The notes below the pieces were generated by a model. It was not told the DNA's origin. It did no database searches and saw only the letters and a list, made by a program, of their open reading frames with translations. Both the position numbers and the translations under genes were made by a program. A stretch of 64,000 nt of DNA from Eutypella sp. D-1 (taxonomy: Eukaryota > Ascomycota > Sordariomycetes > Xylariales > Diatrypaceae), in assembly GCA_023313575.1 (NCBI GenBank), contig JAJTTP010000008.1, positions 992,001-1,056,000 on the forward strand. The letters run 5' to 3'. This document shows, piece by piece, positions 46,014 to 60,000 of the stretch (the stretch's first letter is position 1; each line of letters begins with the position of its first letter).

Positions 46014-47644
46014 CTTGGACTCGTCGCTATGGGGCGCGTGTAGACTGATTATGCATGCGGGAGTAGAGGAGCTTGAGGTGAAACGACCAAACGACGATCG
46101 AAGGCGAGCGCGTGTAGACGTTAAAATACAAAATCCAACCCCCCCACCCCCCGAAACCCTATACTGATCTGATCCTCCGTGAAACCGAACCCGTAAGGCT
46201 GACGTATTGCCCGATAAAGAAATCCGGCTAAAAATCCCCGGCACTCATTCCCGTCTTGGGCTCGCCTAACTAACTGCCGTCGCTCATAGGGCAGCAAAGA
46301 GTGTCCCACGCCAGTTACGCTCCTTGTCGCCCAGTCCAATTTAGCCGGTTGGACAGCATCGTTGGAGGAGTGGAAACTGCTCCAGCTTGTGAAAGCTTTT
46401 CACACTAGATACGGTGTATTCTAGGCACGTTGACTGGGTGTCTCTTGAACCCGGTGTTCCCGAGTGGCCGAGGGATACTCTATCCAACCAAGTCCCCGCG
46501 AGCAGTCCTGGACGCCGCGGTATGCCCGGCCGGCTAATATAAAGACAAACGCCAAATGCTCCTCAAATAGCGGTTCACGAAGGTCGCAATGCAGCCGTCC
46601 CATCAACGGCATGGATCCCAAGATCTTGGGTCGCATACGCCTTACGAAAAGGGGGTTATATATTAGTCCAAGTACACTCATGATGTGTGTCACGTTACAG
46701 TATACATATTGAACTTGATGCTAATAATATGCAGAGCCGAGCAAGGACGGACCACGGGAACAGCGTCGCGCCAAGGTTGGCCTGTTTCTATTTATATGCC
46801 TCGAGATACGATCATCAAATGGCTCAGAATCTCGAATTTGGCCCTGGCAATCTGGTAATGCCAACTCAGAAGTAGACGGCCCAGCTTAGAGTCAGCCGCT
46901 GACTGACTGTATTAGCCATCCCATCGATCGATGGTCCGGAGTCGGCAGGCCATGACGCAGAAACTGTCGCTTCTTACTGACACTATATGTACGCCCGTGT
47001 TATCAAAAACGTGACCACTTCCTACATGGGTAACACCGATACCACAAAACGTATGAAGGCGAAGCCAGTAAGAAGAGTTATGCTGTGTATATAAAGATTG
47101 GCGGGCAAGATGGACATAGGCGGAATAGACAGATATATATGAATTTGCTAGATAAGGTGGGTAGAAATATGTTATAGGCAGATGAGATAGATGGTGTAAT
47201 GATATCTAAGAATCCCGCGCTTGAGCTCTCTCCGCCTCCTTGCCCACATATCTACATATGCACACACCTAGCATACCTACTACTAACTACCTATGAGGTT
47301 TAAAGCCCCCTTTCGTAGTAGGTGCTTGCTCGTTCGCTTGATTTGCTTTGCTTTCATCTTAAAATCCTCGTACAGACAACTAGTCGATTGTGATCATCAC
47401 ATATAGGAGATTGATTCCTTCGGGTTTAGCTCTCCTCCCGTCTTCTCCTGCGAACCCAGCTTCGTCTCCATCCACCTGGTCCTACATATAGAAAGCACGT
47501 ATAAACCTGAACACTGGCATGTACAGTTCTCCTAGGACTTCTGCACAGTATACCCTCGTCCCCTCTCTCCGCCTGGGGGATTTCCCGCACCGGCGGATGA
47601 GTCGGGACCATCATATCGGAAACCGCACCACGCCAGACAGACCC
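46014..47644. other. gene-free stretch, about 1.6 kb
   Basis: No gene seen. It holds the DUF1996 promoter and the 3' region of the RasGAP gene. Confidence 0.5.
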
Positions 47645-50600
47645 TTAGACGATGATGAGCTCGATGAGCTTCTCCATGAGGCCAAGGCAGTCCCTATCAA
47701 GGTCCTGGGGCTGGTGGAAAGAGCAGGTGCGAACAACGCCGTCGAGCCCGCGCTCCTCGAGCACGTCGAGCCACGTGTTGCTGTTGTTGTTGCCCGCCGA
47801 GCTGATGATCTCCGGCTGCGACGACAGCGTCCGCAGCAACTCGTGCGCCGTCTGCAAAGTCTTCAGGTGCTCTCCGTGCACCAGCACCTCGTCAAGACGC
47901 GCAATCAAGGACGAGCTCCTGCCGCAAAACCGACGTTAGCCTAGTTCTCTTTTTGTGTAGTTCGTGCCTCGAACAGATGGGGAGATCGGGCTAGGGTCGA
48001 AGGGGTTTAGGATAAATAAACTTACAGATGCGTAACCACGGCGGGTCGCTCCCTCGCGACCTCGTTCAGCCACCAGAGCGTGTAGTTCTGGGCCGTCTCG
48101 TCGAGGAACTCGAAGTCCACCATCTCGATGCAGATATTGACCAGCATGTCCGTGTCCTTGACGGAAGAGAGCTCGCGTATGCGGCGCCTGGGGGACAGGT
48201 TGGCCACGCCGACTGGGCTGATGCCCGCCGACCAGAGGCAGTCCTTCAACTCTTCTTGGCTGGCCCGGGCCTGGATCAGGGATAGGTAGGGCGACGCGAA
48301 GAAGCCGCGGGGGAGTTGCTCCGGTGCCTTCGGGTCGGCTTCCGTCGTCATCTCGAGCAGCGTCGAGAGCACATGGAGGGCGGAGGACCGGGTGAGGGTC
48401 TCGGTCAACCCGCGCACGAGACAAGCGCAGACAGCGAAGTGGAAATTCTGCGGGGTAAAGTTGATGCCGAAGGACTCGTCTAACGGAGCGGCCGCTTCTT
48501 CAAGCTGCGTCCGACCCTGGATGAGGAACTGGGCTAGGTTTTGTCTACGGAGCTCTGTTGAGGTGCCGATGTTCGTCAGGACGGATTCCAGGAACATGGC
48601 ATTGCAGTTGAAGAGAGAAGCCGGCATGAAGCGGATCAGCGAGATAGCGAGCCAGAAGAGCTGAATACCGTAGCGCGACATGACAGGAAGCTTCGCTAGC
48701 ATTCGCGATAGAGCCGTTATGATGGAGACCAGCATGTCGTTACTGTCCTCTCCAAAACGGCCAATACAGTTGCGCAGTGAGACGAGGACCTGATAAAGTG
48801 AGTCGTCATCTACTTCCTCGCGTGCCAGACAACCCATAACGGCAAAGGCCCTAGGCTGAATCGCCGGGTTGTTCTGGAACGCCGTGCTGGAAACTAAACT
48901 CATCCAACGTGATCTCCATGCGTTGGCCATGTCGACTGACGGCGCAGCAACAGCACACGCCTCAAACAGCAAACCCGCAAGGTTCTCCGTGCTTATCAAA
49001 GTCGACGCGGGCTCGTGGTTCGTCGATATCGAAGCGCCATCCTTATGGAATGTTGTTGGAGGTAGGAAAAAGATATCGTTCCTAGGCTCGACTACTATGT
49101 CTAGGATTCCGCGGAGTTTGGTGAGCTTGGCCTCATCTAGGTTGAAAGAAGTGTAGGCGGCATGTAGCGAGTTCACCAGAAGTTTATGTGACAGGAACCT
49201 TATGTCGCCGGTGCCGGTGTTCGAGAGCATGGTGACGATATGGAATATCTCGGGCAGGTAGAGCTGGGCTTGAACGCCACAGTCAAAGGAGAGTGAAAGA
49301 GCAAACTGGAGCAACATGCAGATCTCGGGCCAGACTGGATTATCTGGAAGAACCTTCGTGGGACGGAGAGACGACCGGTTCAACGCCTTTCGTAACCGGG
49401 ATATTACCTTCCCGCGGAGGGTGATCGTGCCAATCGAGGTGAGTATCGTGGTGAGGCTCTGGGTATGCTCATCGTACAGTCCCAGGGCAAGCGCCGCCTT
49501 GCAAATTTCGTCGAAGAAAATATCCAGTAGGGTCTCGTCCTGGTAGACCGCAGGCCACACAGTGTTCTCCAGCACTATAGCCAGCGACGGGTCCATCGTC
49601 GTAACGTCGATCAATTTCCTGAAGATGGTCGCGATCTTCTCTTTGCCTTTCTCGCTATCCGGTTCGTCGCCAAGGAGTGAGACTCTCAGACTCGAAATCC
49701 AAGGGGCCATGTACGAAAGAGCGAGCGGCTTCTGATCATCGGAGAAGCTTTCCCACCCGACGAAGAATTCATTGAGGAAGTCGGCTGTGAGTTGCGGCTC
49801 TTCGTGTGCTAGCGTTTTACTGATGTTCACAACGAATTGGAAAGGGTCCAGAGGAATCGCCACATCTACTTTTTGTTAGAAGCTTGACCGAAAGAAGGGG
49901 GATAGAAAGGGGGGAGTTGCCTTCACCTTTGATGCACATGAACTTCGACGCGGCCTTGAACTTGAAAGCCTTGCACAGGGCGCCCAAGAGGTTATACGAC
50001 GCCGTACGCAGCACCGGATCGGCAGCCGCGAGGTTGATCAAGGCCAAGTTCAGTAGCGTGCCGGGCACATCCTGAGGGCGGATGAACCTCTCGAAGGATT
50101 TCAGAGTACGCGTGTCCTTGCTGTATTTGATCTTGGCGTTGCGGATAGCTGTTAATACGTCGAGCTTCTTCGGGCCTTGGAAGTACATGACGATCTTGCC
50201 ATTGTCTGCCCGCAAGCCAAACGCCGAATCGTCATCGGTCGCAAACGACGTTGGTGCTTCATCGACATCGCCGAGTCGGAAGATGTCGTTCACGATGGAG
50301 TTTAGGCGGAAGCTGGGGTGCACCTCTTGTTTCTTGGCGGTGGTGATCTGGATGAATTGGCTGCCAACTTTGATAGTGACTTCAATTTTCCCTTTCGTCT
50401 TGGACAGCCTCGTAAGCGGATGGAACACGTATCTGGTATCGGTCACGACACTAATGGTTTCCTTAGGGAGGTGTAGCTGGCTTAAATGAAAGTGCGTCTG
50501 GAGATCCTGGAGCGTGCCTAAGAGTAAGTAGTCAACATTTGCTGGGTTAAGGACGCTTGTATCGTTTTTAGTTGCCACCCGCAGTATACGACGGACGCAT

Positions 50601-53600
50601 TTCCTATTTGGCGCGTTAATCATCAGCACTCAGCAAAGGCAGCATAAGACGGTCTAATTCCCATACCTGAAGGCGCTGTTCATATTGTAAACGTATATCC
50701 TTGTCAGGTTTTGAGACAGCTCGCTTGGGGTCAGCGCCTCAAGCTTCTTGAACAGGTCATCCGAAGGCTCGTTATTTCCGGAGTAGCAGGTTGCGTCAAT
50801 AAGCAGCCCGAAGGGTTTGTGCCATAAGCGACTCGCGATCTGTGTTACGCTGTTAGTCCCCAGTCGAGATGGAAATTAGGCTTAATGCGTCTAAGGAGTT
50901 GCAGTTACACCATTAAACTAAGTCGGGGGGAAGGGGCGGTTACCTTCAAAAAGCAGTGCAAAAGGGTATCATATTCGAGAGAACCTTGGTCGATGTGGCG
51001 CAGAATCACACAAATGATAGAAAGTCCATCCTTTTCAGAAATGTCAGAGATGGTTCAAGAATATTAGTAAGGTGGCTCTTCGGCGGGTGAACAAACCTTG
51101 CTTTCGCCGCCGTCGTACACGACGCGGGAGGTTAGGAAGGATTCGGCGCCCCGGAACGCGTTGCGGAGCATGAAGTGCTGAAAGCGGGAATAGGCGGAAG
51201 GGTCGTTGGCGGATATCTGAGGACGATTCCAAGTCACCGCCAATTGGGGAGGTCCTAGGTTGGTGATGAGGGCTCGTAGTGGATCGAGTACGGGCGAGCG
51301 CCCGCGCACGAGTTCTGTGGGGGAGCGTATGTGGTCTCTCCTTTCTTGAGACACGAGCTTCTGCCGCACCTGGTCCCAATGATCATATAAGAACCTGTGC
51401 AAGGCTACGCAAGAGCCGAAGTCAAAGGACTCAACCTCAGTCGCCGGAGGGGTGTCGATATTGTCTGGCGGGACCTAATACACCATAAGCAGGTGTGGCA
51501 CGATGCGGTGAGTTAAGGCACTTACCGAGATGACTCGTAGAAATGTGGTTACGCGGTAGATGTTCTGCGAGAGGAAGTCGTTCAAAGCGTCCATATACGG
51601 TTCCTTCGCCCCGAAGAGAACGTTGTTGGCAAGGTTCTGGATGACCTTGGCGATCAACAAGAGTCCGCGCCGTAGCTCCTTGGAAGGCGGCGTGCTAACG
51701 AGCCCGTCCGCTTCTGGGGCTACGATAGCCGGACAGAAGAACCTCAAAAATATGAACGACCCAACGGCGGTATATTTCGCCTCCTCGAATCTTGGCGTCA
51801 CTGCCGCAGATATCTTGAAGCTATTAGCAGCTAACTCGCGAGCAGGGGTAGAAAGGCAACAGCTTGACTCACTATACTGCAAATCTTCTTGAAAGACGGA
51901 GGGATGAAGCTATACGACGCGCAGATATCGTCGATGAAAACCTTCGCGACGATTTGTAGCTGCAGGGCATTCTGCTTTGCCTCTTCCTCCGACGTGATCC
52001 GTGAAGGGTCGAGTTCGAGATCCAGGTCATGTGACGTCATCGTCAGCCTTTCCAGGACCTTCTGAAGCGTCCCCTTGAGGTACGCCGAGCCTTTCCACTT
52101 CGCATAGATCGAGAGCATCTTGGTCGCCACACAGTTGCGGCGGAGGATCTCGGACTCGTTCTCCGTTTCTTGGATTTCTTGCTTGATCAGTGCCTCTAGG
52201 AGCTCGAAGGTGAGACCGCGGCTCTCGAATATATTTAAGAGCGAAATGGTTAATTCTTCCACCTCGCCACTGGGACAGACCGAGCTGATCGCCACAGCCA
52301 AGGTCATGTCGTGCGTTAGAAGCTAGCAAGTTAGCATTAAGTAGAGCCGAACAATAGTAGACAGCATCGCTTACCTCTAATAGCTCGTTATATTTCTCGT
52401 TCACGGCCGTGTCAGACAGGCTGTTGAACTCCGTCCCCTGTAGTAGGATATTGTAGAGGACTCTAACGAAGGCGGTGCGGATCTCCGGATTTTCATGATA
52501 GCCGATACTCAGGGAGTGCTTCAACCCTACGTCGATGTTCGCACTAAGAAGATTCGACAAGATAGTTATAGCGAGCTCGGCCATCAAAGTAGAATCGTCG
52601 CGACCCGTGAGCAAGAGGAGCTCGCCCCTGGTACTCTCGGCAGTCTCGTAGTTCAACAGCGACAGGAATCGGTTGAAATAAGTGTGGAACATCTGTGATT
52701 TCAACTCGCTGGCCGACGCATCACTCTGTCCCTCTCCGGGCTGAAGCGGCAATCTGTATGTGAGCTGTGACAGCGCACGGAGGCACGCTTTGTCCAGGTC
52801 TCTCTGGACCCGCGCGCTCTCGTCAAAGCGGCCATTGCTCGAGCTGTCAGTGCGCGGTGTCCGCGGACGCGCGATCCAGCTAAATATGTATTCAAGTAGC
52901 TGGTTGCGTATCACGATATCGTCGCGCAGATTCAGGTGTTCCTTCTTCCTGGTGACCGTTTCGCACAGCTGGCAGACCTTGATCTTGACTCTCAGCGTGT
53001 TTGTGAGATCGGAGACGCCGTCGAGGAATTTGGCGAAGCCTAGGGAAAGGGAGCCTAAGTGAACTGACGAGGCGGTACCAAGTTCCACGGGCGTCTTAAG
53101 CCTGTCCACCAGCCCCTTGAGTAAACCCGACGCCTGCTCTGCGAAGATAATCTCCACGTCCTGGTTCTTGCTGGACGTCTCAAGGGCACCCGTGAAGAGA
53201 ACTTCAAGCTCCGACTCGAGCGCCTGGAATAAGTACTGGTAGAGCTGAGGTGAGATCTCACCAGACAGAACCTCGCGCATGGTCTCCCTGACACGCACGT
53301 TGGCGCAGGCGAGGAGTTGTATGCTAAGACGGAGATATCTCATGAGAAGAGGCTCCTCGTGGTTTTCCGACGTGAACCGATCGATCCACCTGAGGCCGCT
53401 CAGAGAAGTTTCATCCAATGTGTATGCCTGCTCAACTGTACAGACACCACCAATCGAGGCGAGAAACCCGGAAAGGTTCCGCCACTCCGAAAAGCTTGTG
53501 TCATTGACCTTTTCTACCGGGGTCGTAGATATGTCCTTGGATAAATGGAGCCATTTGTCGAACGCCATCTCCCATGCATCAAGAATGGCCGGACTGGGAT

Positions 53601-56191
53601 ACTGCATGCTCCTATAAAGAGCACGGACGCGCTTTTGAAATGCGACGATGCCAGTGATCCTAGTGCTACCGCGCTCAGTAATAGCGTCGTAGACGGCACT
53701 GTTTCGAAATATGGGAAGGGCGGTCTTCAGCGGGTCTGCGGAATTAGGATCTAGATAACGGAAACTTTCCATGAGCAATCCAATGCACGATGAGACCAGT
53801 TGACACGTCTCGATATCAGGAGAGCATAGTGTCAATAACATGGTCGTTTCAGCTCTTGTGACTGAAGTTACGAACTCCGGCATGTCCGATGGGGACATTG
53901 AAAGCTCCTAGACGGCTCGTTAGTAGGGATACACAATATTAGCGACGCTGTCAAGTCTCTTACCTTGATTGATCTCACAAGCAGCAAGCCTGCCTTGGTG
54001 TATTCAAAGATAAACTTCAACGCTCCAGGATCCTCCGCAAGATGCCTATCACACAAGGCAACAAGAGCCTGGGCACTACTCATGGGATTAGCTGATGGGC
54101 ACAGCCCGATCATGATTGAGCCTCACATACCTTAGCTGCCAGAATTTGTTGAGGAAGTTTTTAGAATCGACTCTTGACAACGCCTTCCGCAAGACAGCCA
54201 GTACATTCTTATCTAGCATTAGGCGCTCGCACAACTCACGCGCCCCATCCCGCAGGGTCTCATCAAACGCCACAGTGCAGGTAATACAGGCTTCGAAATT
54301 GTCCTCGTAAAACTGGACTTGCTCCTCGGGATCCTGGGGCGGACATTCGAACAAGGTAGTCGGAGATGCATTCAGAAACTTCAGGATGTTAGTGGTCAAA
54401 GGAGTCATCATGTGACATGCATCTGCTGCTTTCCGCTGCTGCTCAATGTCGCCGTCATTCAGCTTCTCGCATATTCTACTCATGACCTGTACGAGTTAGC
54501 AAGGTAAAGACGGGCCATATCAGGGCCGGGTGCTCACCTTCAGTTGCTCCTGGACGAAAGGGGCGGCTCTGATGAACAGCTTCTGAAAGCGCCGGGCGTT
54601 ATGCTGACGAGCAAAGAAGGAACATGCTTGGACTAAGGCAATTTTGAAAGCTCGAGGGGCGGATGGCCGTAGGCATTCGTCAGACAACCAGACATGAAAC
54701 GTGTCGAAGTTGAACTCGGTCAAGCTTATAAAAGCAACAGTAATTGTATCCTGATCGAAGAGGACGCCATCTGAGCCAGCTGGGTATCGAGGGAACACAA
54801 TCTCTCGCAGTTCATCTTGAATATCCCAGCACCAGCTAACAATGCCAGCCTCTTCCCCTGCGGGAGCGATGATACGCGCAGCACGGACACTCCCAACCAA
54901 GCAGAAGATAGCCACCTCGTTTCTATTCCTGGCCATCTTCTTGAGAGTTTCCAGAAATGCGACCTTTTTAGTTATCGCGCTGCTCTTGGCGTCGCGGAAG
55001 TTCGATGCCACCTCGAAGACATCGGGCTGCAACAACAGCAAGATTGTCTGCAAGGGATAATAGGCCAACGCCCTTCTCTTCCCGGCCTCAACGATGGTCT
55101 GCGCCATGTCAAAAAAGGTATCGGCACCCGTAATCCTCTTCCGATGAAAATGCAACTGGGCGAATTCCTCGGGATAATATTCTATGAACGCGGCCATTAG
55201 GATGGGCATGATGTGAGAAATCGTAATTTGGAAGGGTTTCCGAAAGTGTAAGAAGTTTGAACAGAACTCCTGGATGACGAGGCCCATCTTCTGGGCATCA
55301 ATCCACATGCTGCCGAAAAGCGAGAGCGTAACTAAAGCCAACCTCTCGTCTTCAACCATGGCAGTAGTCTGGACATTACCTCCCTGAGTAGGCGCAGAGT
55401 TACGTATCCTCATTACCACAGACCTAAGGTAGTCATAAGTGGCAGGCCAGTTCGAAGCCGTCACGAACTGAATAATCTTGTTTGTATGCACCTCGATGCT
55501 AGTGGTGGGAAGACCGGGGATGACGGTTAGAGGAGTCTCATGAACGTCTTCGGAGCCACTCGAGGATGGTAGCTTATAAGAAGAGGGCATCCGGAAAGGG
55601 TCCAAGATAGCTTTGGCGGAAGACTCCTCTATGATAAAGCGGGATGGGATGTTGGCGTTGTCAGCTATAGGTCCACGAAGGAACTTGAAATGCTCGAACA
55701 TCCTGGTTACGAACGCATTCTCGACAGGTTTGGGAGCGGGCCGTGTCGGGCGATAGTTGCTTTCGCTGGCCTTGGGACCTGAGGTGGCAGCATTCTCTTT
55801 CTCTACGGCTTCCCAATGGCTGGTGCAGCAGTCGGCGGCGAGTGACAAGATGAAGACCTCGGATGTGACGACGTGGGATGGGTGGTGTTCCAAGGTCTTG
55901 TAGGGTCTGTGCATTTCCTCTAACAAGGACAACAGCTGATCGAGGACGACATCTATGCAGGTCACGCTGATATCCAGGAGGGATTTACGGGTGAGCATAC
56001 AGATCTCGTCCGGGGGAGCGCGCTCGCGAATACCGGTACGATGTGGGAGCTACAATGGTTTAAGAATGGTTAAGAAACGAAGCCCATTCAAAGTCAAAAA
56101 AAGTCAGTGTTTTTTTTGTTTTGCTATTTTTGCTTACCCTAGTGGCGAGCCTTTCGACCAAGCAACCCACGAGGCCCGCATCGCTATTCAT
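47645..56191 (-). CDS. Ras GTPase-activating protein of the IRA/neurofibromin type
   Basis: Thirteen exons, complement of join(47645-47918, 48026-49865, 49927-50603, 50667-50839, 50944-51030, 51097-51474, 51526-51813, 51873-52322, 52375-53907, 53964-54075, 54131-54486, 54538-56049, 56138-56191). The total is exactly 2578 codons, 2577 residues. The first 1150 residues are helical-repeat sequence. The RasGAP domain spans about 1190-1435, with the arginine finger at Arg1250 (ILRRNCVATK) and the FLR motif in GSFIFLRFFCPAIVAP. A Sec14-like lipid-binding segment follows (DGLSIICVILRHID, KPFGLLIDATCYSGNNEP, YVYNMNSAF), then the long C-terminal part (IPLDPFQFVVNISKTLAHEE). The protein stimulates GTP hydrolysis by Ras and so damps cAMP/MAPK signalling, affecting growth and hyphal polarity. 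Gene symbols differ between fungi (IRA1, gapA), so none is given. It appears intact. Confidence 0.97.
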
Positions 56192-56355
56192 CTTGCCGTC
56201 TTGCTACTTATATGCCTTCGGGTCGCGATAGTGGGGGTAATCGACATTGTCAAACTCTCGTCATCGGAGGCGGAGAAGTTTTGGGGGTTGGGGTTTTAGT
56301 CGTCCGTTTTTTGTTCACTCGTTTTCGTTCAGTTTACTCGTATCGTTCACTCGTT

Positions 56356-56385
56356 CGTTCCGTTGCGTTGCGTTGCGTTCCGTTC
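56356..56385. repeat. pentanucleotide repeat (CGTTS)6
   Basis: Six consecutive CGTTC/CGTTG units, about 170 bp upstream of the RasGAP start codon, probably inside its leader or promoter. Confidence 0.85.
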
Positions 56386-56576
56386 GTTAAATCGCTCGCT
56401 CACTCACTATATGCTCGAATAAAAGAAAAGATAGATATATATATGTGTGTGTATATGTATGTGTGTATGTGTGTATATGCGTATGTGCGACTGTTATAAA
56501 TATATGTAACGGTGTAATTTACACAAATATGTCGTCGGCGGTCTGGCTTTAATAAGCTATCGTCATAGCGTAATGG

Positions 56577-56640
56577 TAAATGGTGATGGAGATGATGATG
56601 ATGGTGATGATGGTGATAATGGTAGAGATAAAGATGGATA
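56577..56640. repeat. GAT/GGT trinucleotide-rich tract
   Basis: Imperfect repeats of GATGGT and GATGAT over about 60 bp upstream of the RasGAP gene. Confidence 0.7.
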
Positions 56641-57006
56641 GTGATGGTCTACAAGTCTCGGTTTCGATCAACTCCGTCGGTCAGTTCGTGCCTGTGCGTA
56701 TACGTCGTCGTGTACGTGAGAAGCTGTGTATGTGGCCGTGGTTAAGGATAGTTCAAGGTTAGTTAGTAGTGGTGATGATAATTCCGGTTGAGCTTTTTGC
56801 TTGTTTCTGTTGAAACCTCCAAAATCTCCAAATCCCAAAATCCCAAGCTATCTTCCATGGATTGGCACTTGGATTGGCATACCTGATAGTTAGTTACTTA
56901 CCAAGAGTAGGTATCTGTTACAGCATTAGTTAGTCCATAGTTACTTCCTCTTACATGCCTAGGTACATAAATATCTAGCTTTAAGTACCTACCTCCTAAG
57001 ACATGC

Positions 57007-57026
57007 GTGTGTGTGTGTGTGTGTGT
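57007..57026. repeat. (GT)10 microsatellite
   Basis: Ten perfect GT units followed by ATAGGTACG. Confidence 0.9.
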
Positions 57027-60000
57027 ATAGGTACGCTTAACATACAGCTCGAATCTATGTAGTCAATTCCACCAGGTTGTATCTTTCAGGTATATTAAAC
57101 AGGTACCTGGTCATGTGTGATTAAGTACATACAGTACATGCTAGGTATTGTGGGAAAATCGAATGCTTTCTATATCCATACTTGCATATTTATTACTTCT
57201 TGGTCTTGTCTCGTCTCGTCCTACAGTCCTCTCCATCCCAATCTTGAAGTGACCCGATTTATTGTAGTTGCTACATATCCATATGTAGTCTGTAGTGTGG
57301 ATGGGGGGGCCCCTGGCAGGTTGCGGTAATGCCGTTGGCAGGTTCCTTATGTAGGGTACCTGTATGCGGTCTAGTACGTACCATGGACGGCTTTACACAG
57401 ATACCCAAGTTATGTACAGTAGGGCAGCAGAGTAGGAGTGGTTTCTACCAGGGGGGGTTACTGAATATGTACGTATCGGGACAACCTCCTACAAGGTAGA
57501 TAATGTATATACGAATGCCACGATACCTTCACATGTGGGGAGGAATAGGAGGAGACGGGCTGTGCAGGAAGCGGATAAGCAAGGTATCGTCTCCGCAAAA
57601 GATACCTTCGTAGCTATTTATTCGATGCTCCCACCCAACCTGGGCGGCAGCTTTTTAGCTCTTGCTCTAGCTGTTGGTAAAACCCCCCCTTGGGTCTCTC
57701 TTGGTGAGAGAGCCTGGCGTAACTACCTGGCTTGCCTACATGAGCTTGATGAGTATGTAGTACATAAGATAAGGTGACGAACCAATATCCGCCCGTTCAG
57801 CTCGAAGATGGAAATAGTGTGATGCAATAGGGCCACTAACTAGATAGGCCCTTGGCCCTTCCCTCTACAACGGCATCGAAGCTTGGTACGTCAAAGCGAT
57901 GGCGACCCAACTGGGAAGAGCCTTGCTAAACTGTGGAGTAGAGCGGATGGCAAGAACCGCGACAGACGCCCAGGTTATACATAGATGTATGTATATGTAT
58001 AGTGCAATATATAGAACCACTCACTTACGACCTACCTATCTGTACGTGTATGCTCCATACCTACTACCTACCTAAGTACATACATATCAGAGTTACTTGT
58101 AACGGTAGCTGGGCATGAATGTGCTTCTATGAATAGCTTGATTGCTTTTATAGATATTGATATGATATATATTTCATACACACTTATCGACTAGAATGAA
58201 GGGAAGGGGATATAATGGTTAGGAATAATACCAGAGAACGTCCTACGAGAGGCGATATAATACCATGACAAGTTACCTGCATTTTTTTTCTCGACCGGGA
58301 CCGAAAAATAGACATCCTTACATCTTAGCATACTCACTTAGAGACAGATAACCTTGAAGCTTTTCTCGTCAGCTCGTCCCCGGGCCGTGGTCACCTAATC
58401 ATCGCGGACTTCATCCCTCCCTCCCACGACCATACATACCTAGTATGTTGGGCAACGTCTAAGAAACCTACCCAAGCACTTAGTCATGCACTTACTTAGT
58501 TAAAAGGTAGAGAGAGATATATGGCATAGCTGGTGTAGATCGCACATGCACGAAATCCGTCAAACCCTAGGACGCCATTCATGTTAAAGTATGCTTGCGT
58601 AAGTACGCTTGCGAACAACCAACTAGCTACCTAGGGAAAGAATAGCGATTTACCCGACTCTCTATGTAGGTTGTAGAATACCAGATTGCCGACCACATCC
58701 ACACGGCTACAAGTTGTATCGGTATATAACAGCCTGGGCATGATACCCTTCACGTAGTACACACATCCTGTATCCCTGTCCGTCCGTCTGCTGCATACCT
58801 ACTTATACATACACGACTAACTAAGCGGGGGGGCGAGGGAGCCGGGGGGTCGTTGCGGGGGCTAATTCCACCCGAAACATGCCAAAATGGTAGGTACCAG
58901 CTCGCGGGCGCACTATCTGGGGCCTTGCCAGATTTGCCTACTCCGTAAATAGAGGAAGAAACCGACCCGATGGCGCCAGTTCGGAGGCGAAAAGAAAGAA
59001 ACAGAGAGAAAAAAGAGAAGACCAAGGACGGAAGAAGAGAAAAAAAATCACTAAACTAACGACATAAATGGATCTATCGTTATACGTTATCTAACCAACT
59101 TACATGCTTGTTTTTAAAGAGGATGTGGAGATGTAGATAATGTAAGGAGCTTGAGGCATTCATACCGGCCAAACTGCTGTTGATAATAAATAATTTTAAA
59201 AAAGTTTCGATCGAAGATAAATATAGTAGCATAGCGTATTAGATAGCAGCAGCCCAGTTAACTCCAGCATAGGGAGTACGAGATTGATTGATTCCAAGCA
59301 TTTTTGTACGACCACCACGAGCAACGGGCTTCCTCCACTTACCCTCCACTGCCTCCCTTCCCTCGCATCCACAAAATTCCCTTCGAGAAGGAAAACCCGA
59401 GGGAAAGGGTTCGCAAAAATCAAAAGCAAGAAAAACGGGGGAAGAAGGGGAAGAAAGGGGCCAAGTGAAAGGGGGCCAGGCACATTAGGTGACCAGAGCA
59501 GGCGGGAGCAGGGCAGGGCAGACCAAGGTCCCTTTTTCTTTTTTAACAAGTTTGGTGAGTCGGGGGACATCCATCCATACATCGGGAGGGAAAGGGAAAG
59601 TCAACAAAAGTCGGGACGGGAATTGCAGTACACCGTCATACGTATTGTATGTATATTTTTTGGGGATTATGATAATTGCGGGGTCTACGTAGATGCCCTG
59701 GACCCTGCCAGAGCGTGCCTAACTTGGTTGATAGTGCGTGTGTGCGTGTGTGCGTGTGTTTGTGTGGTGTCTTCGCAAGGAGATACCCGTCCCGTCCATG
59801 CCATACAAATCGTACTATTGGGGCGGTGGTGGTACGAATTTCTAGAAAAAAAGAAACCAGCGAACTTGATAGAACGATCAGACTTACATACACTAGAAGG
59901 TAGTGCATTAGGTGCAAGCGTTGTATACTAACTAACTAACTAGTACCGCCCGAAAATGATGCGTTCATAGTAGGGTACATCCCTAGGTAGTAATCTCTCG

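Noticed and set aside
46446..46530. tRNA-like A-box (GAGTGGCCGAGGG)
   Set aside because: No matching B-box, anticodon stem or acceptor stem could be folded around it.
59284..59931. 215-codon plus-strand frame
   Set aside because: Starts at a non-ATG codon and is low complexity with Val/Cys runs from a TGTGCG microsatellite.
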